A DNA stretch of 5,772 nt. It comes from an uncultured Clostridia bacterium (GTDB lineage: Bacteria > Bacillota > Clostridia > Peptostreptococcales > Anaerovoracaceae). The translations under genes were made by a program, and so were the position numbers. Shown here piece by piece: positions 1 to 5,772 of the stretch. Location of the stretch: NCBI GenBank assembly GCA_934278965.1, contig CAKQWL010000239.1:1-5772 (forward strand), given 5' to 3'. Below the pieces are notes generated by a model. That model did no database searches and was not told the origin of the DNA. It was given only the letters and a program-made list of their open reading frames with translations. Position 1 is the first letter of the stretch. Each line of letters starts with the position of its first letter.

Positions 1-151
1 GGTCTTTGACCCCACACTTGCCTTGATCCGGTTTCCGGAGGACTTACTTCTAAACTGTGCCATGATCACTGCCCTTTCTCCGGGCAGCTTACGTGGATCC
101 CTTTGCCCACAGCTGGCCTGGACTTTCAACCACAGACCCGGGCGGCCGATG
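1..151 (-). ncRNA. Candidate raiA-motif noncoding RNA, possibly 3'-truncated by window edge
   Basis: This hairpin-rich stretch directly follows comF and reads in the same direction. Helices found by eye on the minus strand are: CUGCCC (87-82) with GGGCAG (74-69) around a 7-nt loop; UCCGG (39-35) with CCGGA (31-27) around AAA; GUGG (110-107) with CCAC (96-93); and CUGUG (135-131) with CACAG (59-55), which encloses the central part. GGUCU (138-134) can pair with AGACC (5-1) as a closing stem, partly competing with the previous helix, and GGUC (11-8)/GACC (4-1) is another option. The raiA-motif RNA of Bacillota and Actinomycetota typically lies between comFC and raiA. It is abundant entering stationary phase and affects sporulation and aggregation in Clostridium acetobutylicum. 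The identification rests on position, size and structure, not on a recalled consensus. Ends are approximate; the first 13 or so bases (GC-rich, 151-139) may pair with sequence beyond the edge. Alternatives are an unknown regulatory leader of the next gene. Confidence 0.6.
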
Positions 152-182
152 CTTTCTTCTCTTCTTTTTTCTCCTTTTTCTC
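152..182 (-). other. 31-nt polypurine spacer between comF and the candidate RNA
   Basis: Every base from 182 down to 152 on the minus strand is A or G (all pyrimidine on the plus strand). The run includes AAGGAG (about 176-171), a perfect Shine-Dalgarno core, but no ATG or GTG follows at useful spacing. It is probably an unstructured linker or a processing or ribosome-landing site before the structured RNA. No recognisable -35/-10 promoter lies in it. Confidence 0.6.
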
Positions 183-197
183 GTCGATCCCTTTGTT

Positions 198-1013
198 CTA
201 TTGTTCTTCGCTATGCCCGTCACATTCATCGGATTCTGCGCCGTAATTTCCTCCCGAAGCAAGGCAAAGCACCGTGACGGTGCCGCATCCCGCCTGTTTC
301 AGAACCTTGGCACAGGCATCCGCAGTACTGCCGCTCGTAAAAATATCATCGACCAGCAGGATATTCCTTCCCGTCGCGATCTGCTCCATTCCGGGTGCCA
401 TCACGACAGCATCTTTCAGGTTCTCACGCCGCTGCATTCCGCTCAGGCGGCTCATCGGCACCGTCCTGCGCGTCCGGCAAAGCAGTCTCCGCATCGGAAG
501 CTCCATGCGCTCGGCGACACCCCGTGCGAGAAGCTCCGCTTGGTTGTATCCCCTCCGCAGCACCTTGCTGCGATGCATCGGTACCGGGCAGACCAGATCT
601 GCGCGGATTTCAGCTCCGATCAAAGGCTCTATCCGGTCATACATCAGCTCCGACAGCGGCCTTGCATAATACGCCCGATTTTTATACTTAAACGCGCGTA
701 TCATCTCTTTTTCGTGCAGTCCGTACAGCATGCAGGAATATCCTCGGTCGAAAGCCCGTTCATAGGTCCGGCAGTCCCTGCACCGTTCGTGCCGGTACCC
801 TTCTTCCAACAATTTTCCGCATTTCGTGCAAGTTCTTCCCACTGCAAAATGAAAACGGGAAAGGCAGCCGTCGCACAGACTGTACGGCCGCGCCCGATCA
901 ATGACGGCCCCACAGGCCAGACAATAGATCCCCTCCGGAAAAACGATCTCCTCCACTTTCTTCAAAAGTGACTCTGCCGCTGCTCGGATCTGCCCCTTTT
1001 TCCGTTTTTCCAT
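198..1013 (-). CDS. comF: ComF family protein (phosphoribosyltransferase-like competence protein)
   Basis: The 271-residue protein has the two-part ComFC/GntX layout. An N-terminal cysteine-rich region carries two CxxC pairs (Cys31/34 and 47/50) and then two more (Cys62/65 and 78/81), consistent with two zinc-binding sites. A type I phosphoribosyltransferase domain follows, with VCPVPMHRSKVLRRGYNQAELLA at about 141-163 (broken here only by length; key residues Pro143-Pro145 and Arg153-Gln158) and the PRPP-binding loop VDDIFTSGST at 221-230. ComFC acts in the cytoplasm during natural transformation, probably with the ComFA helicase and DprA; its reaction is not established. The protein is longer than the roughly 230-residue Bacillus ComFC, mainly through a basic/amphipathic N-terminus and an acidic C-terminal tail after residue 253. 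It ends the visible operon, 9 nt after the acetyltransferase, and is followed directly by a structured noncoding stretch. No comFA or comFB is present nearby. Confidence 0.93.
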   Translation of the reverse strand: MEKRKKGQIRAAAESLLKKVEEIVFPEGIYCLACGAVIDRARPYSLCDGCLSRFHFAVGRTCTKCGKLLEEGYRHERCRDCRTYERAFDRGYSCMLYGLHEKEMIRAFKYKNRAYYARPLSELMYDRIEPLIGAEIRADLVCPVPMHRSKVLRRGYNQAELLARGVAERMELPMRRLLCRTRRTVPMSRLSGMQRRENLKDAVVMAPGMEQIATGRNILLVDDIFTSGSTADACAKVLKQAGCGTVTVLCLASGGNYGAESDECDGHSEEQ

Positions 1014-1020
1014 TCGATTG

Positions 1021-1030
1021 TCCTACTCCT
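1021..1030 (-). promoter_or_regulatory. Ribosome binding site of comF overlapping the upstream stop codon
   Basis: The segment carries AGGAG (1030-1026) followed by AGGA (1024-1021). The latter overlaps the acetyltransferase TAG (1025-1023) and lies 7 nt before the comF ATG at 1013. Ribosomes terminating upstream would be placed directly on the comF start, so coupled translation is likely. Confidence 0.65.
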
Positions 1031-1637
1031 TTTTTTCGGGCGGCACTTTCTCCAACACCTTCTCATAGAGATCAAAAGACCGCTCTCCAAAGTCCGCTTC
1101 GTATGCTTCTCCGGAATCAACCGTTCCAACATATTGAAATCCGAACGACTTGTAGAGGCGGATCGCCGGTTCATTGATCTGCGTCACATCCAAGCGAATC
1201 GCTTTCTTTCCTTCACGCACCGCAAGGTCCACCGCAAACTGTACCATGGCGCGCCCAAGTCCGCGCCCCTCATACGCCGGATCCACCGCCAGCGTACAAA
1301 GCAGATACATCTCCCTGTCCTCTGCCGGAATCTGCCAGACAATACCCTCAAACTCCGGTTCCGATTCGGTTTTTAAAATCATGGACGCGGCGATCCGTTC
1401 CCCCTCGCGAAGGACATAAAGCCCGCCGTCATCCAGCGCCTCTACCGCCGTTTGCCGCACCGGATAAAGATCGCTCCGCCATGCCGGATAATTGATATTT
1501 TCTTCGAGTTTTTTCGTCACACGAAAATACAGATCCGCTGCCGCATCCAGATCTTTTTCTTCCGCTTTTTCGATTTTCGGATCCCCTCTCAATTCTTTCT
1601 CCTTCTTTTCGCTCTCACCGTATCTTCTATCACCCAT
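1023..1637 (-). CDS. GNAT-family N-acetyltransferase
   Basis: The 204-residue protein is a GNAT-fold acetyltransferase that would transfer acetyl from acetyl-CoA to an amine. The acetyl-CoA pyrophosphate-binding motif A is clear at about 115-138 (LAVDPAYEGRGLGRAM, with the R-G-L-G-R loop at 125-129). Motif B follows with Asn155 and the LYKSFGFQYVGTVD segment at 161-174. The N-terminal half has the ENINYPAWRSDLYP stretch (46-59) and a GGLYVLREGERIAASM strand-turn-strand (71-86), as in a common clostridial GNAT family of unknown substrate. The first 20 residues are a Lys/Glu/Arg-rich extension outside the fold. This may reflect a real tail or a downstream TTG start. It is not obviously RimI (ribosomal protein acetylation), and I would not assign a substrate. 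The gene begins 19 nt after recD2 and its TAG overlaps the comF Shine-Dalgarno region, suggesting translational coupling. Confidence 0.88.
   Translation of the reverse strand: MGDRRYGESEKKEKELRGDPKIEKAEEKDLDAAADLYFRVTKKLEENINYPAWRSDLYPVRQTAVEALDDGGLYVLREGERIAASMILKTESEPEFEGIVWQIPAEDREMYLLCTLAVDPAYEGRGLGRAMVQFAVDLAVREGKKAIRLDVTQINEPAIRLYKSFGFQYVGTVDSGEAYEADFGERSFDLYEKVLEKVPPEKKE
1599..1604 (-). promoter_or_regulatory. Possible internal ribosome binding site for a TTG start in the acetyltransferase gene
   Basis: AAGGAG lies 6 nt before an in-frame TTG (codon 16, bases 1592-1590). Starting there would remove 15 charged residues that precede the GNAT fold and give a 189-residue protein. The sequence alone does not decide between the two starts, and Lys/Glu codons can imitate such a site. 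Confidence 0.3.
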
Positions 1638-1644
1638 ACTCTTA

Positions 1645-1650
1645 TCCTCT
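1645..1650 (-). promoter_or_regulatory. Ribosome binding site for the ATG start of the acetyltransferase
   Basis: AGAGGA lies 7 nt before the ATG at 1637, in the short gap after the recD2 stop codon. It competes with a second, stronger-looking site inside the gene. Confidence 0.6.
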
Positions 1651-1656
1651 GCATTT

Positions 1657-3879
1657 TTAGAGAAGGCCCTCCTGATCCGCCCGCCGCAGACGCTCCGCTA
1701 ACCCGGAATACCGCCCGGCCGTCCTGTTGTTATCAACCATGGCAAACAGTTTTTGTTCCGAACCGACCAGCACAACTGCTTCCTTTCCGCGCGTTACCGC
1801 GGTATAAAGCAGATTCCGCGTCGCCAGCATCGGCGGAAACCATGCAACCGGCATAATAACGATCGGAAACTCACTGCCCTGACTCTTGTGAACGGTAACA
1901 GCATAAGCCAGTTCCAACTCATCCAGCGTTGTTACATCATAGGTCACATACTTGTCCTCATCGAATACAACAATGACCTGATTGAATTCCGGATCAATGC
2001 GTTCAATAAATCCGACATCGCCGTTAAACACACCCTCTCCCTCGGAAAAGTCCGAAATCCGCCTCCATGCCAGCTGATAGTTGTTTCGGACCTGCATTAC
2101 TTTATCGCCCTCCCGGAAAACGCGTTCGCCGTGCTTCCGCTCCGCAAGTCCCTTCTGCGGCGGATTCAGGGCCGCCTGAAGCTCTTTATTCAGCTGAATG
2201 CTTCCGATCATTCCCTTTCGCACCGGCGTGAGCACCTGAATGTCGCGGATTGGCACACAATCTGTATAATATGCTGGAAGCCGATCCCTGTACAGACTGA
2301 TAATCGTCCGCAGAATATCCGCTTCGCCGTTCCGCCGCAGCAGAAAAAAATCTTTATCCTTTTCATTCACACTTGGGTATTCTCCGCGATTGATCCTATG
2401 CGCATTCACAATGATCAGGCTCTCTTGAGCCTGTCTGAAAATTTCCGTTAAACGGACGGTATAAACCGCCTCACTCTCCAAAAGGTCCCGGAGAACATTT
2501 CCCGCACCGACAGAGGGCAGCTGGTCCGCATCTCCCACCAAGATCAGCCGAGTCCCCGGTTTGATCGCGTTCATCAGCCCGTTCATCAGAAGCAGATCCA
2601 CCATGGAAGCCTCATCAACGATCACAGCATCATAATCCAGCGGATTTTCTTCCGTCCTGCCGAAGCGCATCGCATCCTCCCCCTCCGAGTAGTAGTATTC
2701 CAGCAGACGGTGGATCGTCTGCGCCGGATACCCGGAGGTTTCGGTAATTCTCTTTGCCGCCCTGCCGGTCGGCGCTGCAATGGCCACTTTCAGGCCTCCA
2801 TGCTCCAAAACGCTGACAATAGTATTGATGATCGTCGTTTTTCCGGTACCGGGACCGCCCGTAATCACCGAAACACCGTAATCCAGCGATGTCCGCACGG
2901 CATGCTTCTGCTGCTCGGAAAGCGAGATTGCTTTTTCCTTCTCCGTCAGCGCAATCAGGGACTCAATTTCCGAATCGATACCCTTCAGTTCCGCGTCGAA
3001 CAGACGAATCAGACGAAGCGTTACATTTTTTTCAGCTGCCGCATAAGCCGCCAGATATACGACCTCCCGTTCTTCCAGCATCTCCACCGTCACACTGCCG
3101 TCAAATGCCAGTGCGATCAGCTGGTCGGCGATTTCCTCCGAGGATACGTCCAAAAATGATGCTGTCCGTTCGCACAGTTCACGGCGCGGGACGAAGGTGC
3201 TGCCTTCTCCGGCATAATGTCCGAGAATAAATTCGATTCCGCTTTGAATACGGAACTCATCATTTTTTGCAACTCCCAGCCGGAGTGCCATCGCGTCCGC
3301 CTTGCGGAAGCCGATTCCTTCCACATCACGAATCAATTGATACGGGTTCTCTTCCGCGATTGCGATCGCACTCCCGCCGTACCGTTTATAGAGCCGCATC
3401 GTGTCATTCGTACTGACACCGAAGGGGCGAAAATACAGGAGGATTTTAGCAAATTCCCGATGCGCACGAAACGCCTCTGCCGCGGAGGCAGCCTTTGCCG
3501 CCCCGATTCCGGGCACCTCGGTCAGTCTTGCCGGCTCCTCTTCTAAAATCCGAAAAGTCTCCGCGCCGAATCTCCGAACAATCGCGGCAGCCGTCTTCCT
3601 GCCGATTCCCCGCAAAAGTCCGGAGGCCAAAAACTCCTCAATCCCGGCGTTGGTTGTCGGCAGGGTTTCCTCAAATTCCGAAAACGCGAATTGTTCTCCG
3701 TAGGCGGGGTGCTGTTTCCACACGCCCGTCAAGCGGTAGGTGCGGCCCTTGACCGCCCCGGGCAGACTTCCGACCGCCGTAAACTGTTCCGTTTCGTTTT
3801 CGAAGACTGCTACCGTATAACCGTTTTCTCTATTGTGAAAAATGATTTCTGCAATGACCGCTTCCCGCTTTTCCGGCAT
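1657..3879 (-). CDS. recD2: RecD2-type ATP-dependent 5'->3' DNA helicase (SF1B)
   Basis: The 740-residue protein is a full-length RecD2 (YrrC-like), the stand-alone relative of the RecD subunit found in bacteria where it does not act in RecBCD. RecD2 enzymes unwind DNA 5'->3' and are linked to repair and replication-fork maintenance. The N-terminal third holds the OB-like start and helix-hairpin-helix segments (about 78-135, with GIGRKTAAA and VPGIGAAKA; a further GIGFRKADA at 188-196). The helicase core follows: Q-motif glutamines near 323, Walker A GGPGTGKTT at 341-349, motif Ia APTGRAAKR at 369-377, Walker B DEAS at 422-425, motif III GDADQLPSVGAG at 449-460, FRQ at 481-483, motif V VTVHKSQGSEF at 661-671 and motif VI LLYTAVTRG at 690-698 with the arginine finger Arg697. 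No motif is degraded. It is the longest gene here and is followed 19 nt later by the acetyltransferase gene, so it sits mid-operon. RecB/RecC-like genes are not in the window. Confidence 0.95.
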   Translation of the reverse strand: MPEKREAVIAEIIFHNRENGYTVAVFENETEQFTAVGSLPGAVKGRTYRLTGVWKQHPAYGEQFAFSEFEETLPTTNAGIEEFLASGLLRGIGRKTAAAIVRRFGAETFRILEEEPARLTEVPGIGAAKAASAAEAFRAHREFAKILLYFRPFGVSTNDTMRLYKRYGGSAIAIAEENPYQLIRDVEGIGFRKADAMALRLGVAKNDEFRIQSGIEFILGHYAGEGSTFVPRRELCERTASFLDVSSEEIADQLIALAFDGSVTVEMLEEREVVYLAAYAAAEKNVTLRLIRLFDAELKGIDSEIESLIALTEKEKAISLSEQQKHAVRTSLDYGVSVITGGPGTGKTTIINTIVSVLEHGGLKVAIAAPTGRAAKRITETSGYPAQTIHRLLEYYYSEGEDAMRFGRTEENPLDYDAVIVDEASMVDLLLMNGLMNAIKPGTRLILVGDADQLPSVGAGNVLRDLLESEAVYTVRLTEIFRQAQESLIIVNAHRINRGEYPSVNEKDKDFFLLRRNGEADILRTIISLYRDRLPAYYTDCVPIRDIQVLTPVRKGMIGSIQLNKELQAALNPPQKGLAERKHGERVFREGDKVMQVRNNYQLAWRRISDFSEGEGVFNGDVGFIERIDPEFNQVIVVFDEDKYVTYDVTTLDELELAYAVTVHKSQGSEFPIVIMPVAWFPPMLATRNLLYTAVTRGKEAVVLVGSEQKLFAMVDNNRTAGRYSGLAERLRRADQEGLL

Positions 3880-3886
3880 TTTATTT

Positions 3887-3890
3887 CTCC
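3887..3890 (-). promoter_or_regulatory. Ribosome binding site of recD2
   Basis: GGAG sits 7 nt before the ATG at 3879, within the 33-nt gap after the cca stop codon, and fixes this start. Confidence 0.75.
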
Positions 3891-3912
3891 AAAGCTCCGT
3901 ATTTCATTCCTT

Positions 3913-5214
3913 TTACTTAATCCACTGCACATTCCGAAGCGCCGCCGCCACCTTGCTCCGGCTGAACTTCCGGGCATAAGCGAGAAGGTCTTCTCTTGTG
4001 TTCTCCTTTGGTTTTCGATGCACGACATCGGTCAGCATCATCAGCAGCTCTCCCACCTTTTCTCCCTCGGCGATCCCTGCCTCGATAATATCGTTTCCGT
4101 CAATCGCAAGATCCTCGATGTAGATGGGTTCGTTCTTCGCCTCAATTTTTTCCATCATAAAATTCCGCCCGAGCACCTTGGAATTCGGCTGTTCATAGAT
4201 CAGGCACACGGCCTTTGCCAGATTATGGAGATAGTCATACCGCTCCCGCCCGTACCGGGCAAGAAAATCCTTCAATTCCTCATCCCGGACCAAAAAGAAC
4301 ACTCTCTCCTGCAAATAAATCGCGTCCTTCAGCATTTCTGTCGTCTTTCGGTCAAACTCCAGGAAATTCACCGCCTGCTCGGCACGCTTCTTTTCAAAGC
4401 AGCTGTAAAAAACTCCGAGCCGCCGCGGAAGCACCTGAAAAGTTCGGTCAACACCTTCGATCAATCCCTCGAAACGCCCCATTTCGTAGCGATTCATACG
4501 GGAAGAGATTTCTTCTCCCACAATATGCTTCATCAAATTGCAGGAGGCGAGCATCTGAAGCCCCTTTCCGGTGTTTTCTGCGACAAGAATCTTCTCAAAC
4601 TCACCGCGGATCGCGTCCTTCCCTGCTTGCGGAAGAAGCTCGCCGCACTCCAAAATGGCCTCGTATACACTCCGGTGCAAATCAAAATCAAGCTGCGCAG
4701 CGAAACGGATCGCGCGCATCATGCGAATCGGATTTTCACGAAAGCGCTCCTTCGGATTACCAACCGCCCGAACCAATTTCTCTTTTAGATCCTCTTTTCC
4801 GCCATATGGGTCCAGAAGTGCCTTCTGCGGGTTGTCCGCCATTGCGTTAATCGTAAAATCGCGTCTTGCCAAATCCTCTTCCATCCGATCCGTGAAAAAA
4901 ACTTCATCCGGTCGGCGGTAGTCGCTGTATGCTCCGTCAATCCGAAAGGTTGCCAGATCTACAATGATCCCTTCCTCTTCATCCTGCGGATTGGAATAAT
5001 CGAACCGCAGCACGGAATACTTCTCCGAGAGGACCTTTGCTTCCGGAAAAAGCGATGTCATTTCTTCCAGTCCGGCATCTGTTGCAAGGTCAAAGTCAAT
5101 CGGCTCACGCCCCAGCAGAGAGTCACGGACACATCCGCCCACCGCATAGACCTCATGTCCGCTTTTCTCCAGCGCCTTCATAATCCGGCTGACCTCTTTC
5201 GGCAGTTTTATCAT
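3913..5214 (-). CDS. cca: CCA tRNA nucleotidyltransferase (class II CCA-adding enzyme)
   Basis: The 433-residue product adds or repairs the 3'-terminal CCA of tRNAs from CTP and ATP without a nucleic acid template, in the cytoplasm. Visible motifs run in family order: GGCVRD at 26-31; catalytic acidic pair Asp40 and Asp42 in DFDLATDA; Asp86 in IIVDLATF; the flexible-loop/motif B block ending in RRDFTINAMA (117-126); motif C DPYGG at 135-139; and motif D around 160-171. The C-terminal tail (IDGNDIIEAGI, then the NTREDLLAYARKF block) matches clostridial CCA enzymes. Length is close to the usual 400-450. One oddity: motif D reads ENPIR (160-164) where EDxxR is expected, so the aspartate that helps select the incoming base is Asn161. 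A poly(A) polymerase is the alternative because the head domains are shared. However, Bacillota normally carry one such gene and it is the CCA enzyme. It lies 20 nt after the yhaM-like gene and 33 nt before recD2. Confidence 0.93.
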   Translation of the reverse strand: MIKLPKEVSRIMKALEKSGHEVYAVGGCVRDSLLGREPIDFDLATDAGLEEMTSLFPEAKVLSEKYSVLRFDYSNPQDEEEGIIVDLATFRIDGAYSDYRRPDEVFFTDRMEEDLARRDFTINAMADNPQKALLDPYGGKEDLKEKLVRAVGNPKERFRENPIRMMRAIRFAAQLDFDLHRSVYEAILECGELLPQAGKDAIRGEFEKILVAENTGKGLQMLASCNLMKHIVGEEISSRMNRYEMGRFEGLIEGVDRTFQVLPRRLGVFYSCFEKKRAEQAVNFLEFDRKTTEMLKDAIYLQERVFFLVRDEELKDFLARYGRERYDYLHNLAKAVCLIYEQPNSKVLGRNFMMEKIEAKNEPIYIEDLAIDGNDIIEAGIAEGEKVGELLMMLTDVVHRKPKENTREDLLAYARKFSRSKVAAALRNVQWIK

Positions 5215-5223
5215 AATCTGTTT

Positions 5224-5228
5224 CTCCT
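5224..5228 (-). promoter_or_regulatory. Ribosome binding site of cca
   Basis: AGGAG lies 9 nt before the ATG at 5214, inside the 20-nt gap after the yhaM-like stop codon. It supports this start; the next codons (Ile-Lys-Leu-Pro) lead straight into the conserved head domain. Confidence 0.75.
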
Positions 5229-5234
5229 CTATTT

Positions 5235-5772
5235 CTATTCTTCCGATTCCTTTATCTTATAAAGCTGGCGGTTATCCAGTGTAAAGACACGATCCGAAAA
5301 TTCTCCCGGCCGGACCCCGGAAAGCGCGCTCTCCATATCAAACATTCTCGCATCGATAATATCCAGATAATGCAGAATTTCAGCCTCCGGAAATAACGGA
5401 CGCTTCGGGCTTCCAAACTCCGGCTCATAGTGATGCGACAGGATCATATGCTCCAGCAGGATCGCCTTTTCCCGCGGGAACTCCATTTCCAGTGTGAGCC
5501 GGTCAATCGTTTTGATTCCCTGCACACTATGGCCAAGAAGGCGGCCCTCAAACGAATAGCCCGGAGAAATTCCAAGCTCGTTTGATTCGATCTCGTGGAT
5601 CTTCTCCATATCATGGATAATCACGCCTGTGATCACAAGATCCCGATTCAGATTTGTATAAACTTCACACACCCGCTCACCGGTCATCAGCATCCGCTTC
5701 ATATGGTAAAGCAGCCCGCCGTACTCCGCATGGTGATTTTTGGAGGCCGCCGGATAATACATCAGCTTCTCC
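5235..5772 (-). CDS. yhaM: YhaM-like HD-domain 3'->5' exoribonuclease (5' end cut by window edge)
   Basis: This is the C-terminal part, about 179 codons, of an HD-superfamily protein. The frame is open through the right edge, and the in-frame ATG at 5762 is internal because conserved sequence (Glu-Lys-Leu) precedes it. Counting from that Met, the metal-binding HD signature is visible: the HHAEYGGLLYH block at 10-20, His50-Asp51 in VIIHDMEK, a later HMILSHHYEPEFGSP block, and LDIIDAR near the end. The PAASKNHHAEYGGLL stretch is typical of YhaM, a roughly 314-residue Bacillota enzyme that trims single-stranded RNA (and DNA in vitro) from the 3' end using an N-terminal OB fold and a C-terminal HD domain. 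The OB part would lie outside the window. The gene ends with TAG 20 nt before cca, so the two are probably co-transcribed; both act on RNA 3' ends. The HD family is certain; the YhaM assignment is good but based on the visible half only. Confidence 0.8.
   Translation of the reverse strand, partial: EKLMYYPAASKNHHAEYGGLLYHMKRMLMTGERVCEVYTNLNRDLVITGVIIHDMEKIHEIESNELGISPGYSFEGRLLGHSVQGIKTIDRLTLEMEFPREKAILLEHMILSHHYEPEFGSPKRPLFPEAEILHYLDIIDARMFDMESALSGVRPGEFSDRVFTLDNRQLYKIKESEE

Noticed and set aside
1..40. Hairpins near the left edge (UCCGG/CCGGA and GGUC/GACC) as a rho-independent terminator of the operon.
   Set aside because: No U-run follows either stem on the minus strand, and their AAA triloops fit a structured RNA better than a terminator.
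1..63. Minus-strand ATG at 63 opening a frame of at least 21 codons (starting MAQFRSKSSGNR) that runs off the left edge.
   Set aside because: The nearest Shine-Dalgarno-like GGAG is 14 nt away, the encoded sequence is basic and resembles no known protein including RaiA, and the same bases form stems. The frame is also open far upstream through the polypurine tract, so openness is partly compositional. It remains possible if a stop and homologues are found beyond the edge.
1..151. RNase P RNA, tmRNA, 6S RNA, T-box or cobalamin/FMN riboswitch for the structured stretch.
   Set aside because: The GAAAGUCC segment (127-120) recalls RNase P, but the GAGGAAAGUCC context and the 3' ACAGA-type core are missing and the size is too small. 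The T-box GGUGG motif and the conserved cores of the riboswitches are also absent.
93..971. Plus-strand open frame of 292 codons opposite comF.
   Set aside because: It is the mirror of the well-supported comF frame, and its product is His/Arg/Pro-rich without motifs, as expected for an antisense shadow.
3886..3912. Eight-codon frame (MKYGALEK) in the cca-recD2 gap overlapping the recD2 ribosome binding site, a possible leader peptide.
   Set aside because: Its only Shine-Dalgarno-like sequence directly abuts the ATG with no spacing, and there is no repeated regulatory codon or attenuator hairpin.
3691..4788. Long plus-strand open frame of 365 codons.
   Set aside because: It lies antisense to cca and the start of recD2, both of which have complete family motifs. 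The plus-strand product shows no recognisable domain and has no credible ribosome binding context.

Overview
The window looks like a chromosomal stretch from a Gram-positive anaerobe of the Bacillota, most likely class Clostridia. This rests on protein style (a YhaM-type HD exoribonuclease, a single class II CCA-adding enzyme, a RecD2 helicase without RecBC, a two-zinc-finger ComF) and on strong AGGAG-type Shine-Dalgarno sites before almost every gene. Base composition is moderate: hand counts of two lines gave 31/60 and 34/60 G+C. I cannot name a genus. I see no mobile element, CRISPR array, tRNA, rRNA or foreign-looking patch.

All genes are on the minus strand, so the biological order runs from high to low coordinates. 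It starts with the C-terminal part of a yhaM-like 3'->5' exoribonuclease (cut by the right edge), then cca (tRNA nucleotidyltransferase), recD2 (5'->3' DNA helicase), a GNAT acetyltransferase and comF (phosphoribosyltransferase-like competence protein). The gaps are 20, 33, 19 and 9 nt. No terminator or promoter is visible between the genes, so they probably form one operon or the tail of one. Its promoter must lie beyond the right edge.

After the comF stop codon (position 198) the remaining 197 nt hold no convincing gene. They consist of a 31-nt polypurine spacer followed by about 150 nt of hairpin-rich sequence that reaches the left edge. A structured RNA directly downstream of comF, in the same direction, is the known setting of the raiA-motif noncoding RNA, which usually lies between comFC and raiA. 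I propose this stretch is such an RNA, possibly missing its extreme 3' end. If so, raiA/hpf should start just beyond position 1. This is the most interesting element in the window.

Functionally the set is housekeeping: RNA 3'-end turnover (YhaM), tRNA 3'-end synthesis and repair (Cca), DNA repair or unwinding (RecD2) and DNA uptake (ComF). Two protein-level details deserve a check. The base-selecting aspartate of the CCA enzyme appears as asparagine (residue 161), and the acetyltransferase has two credible start codons.
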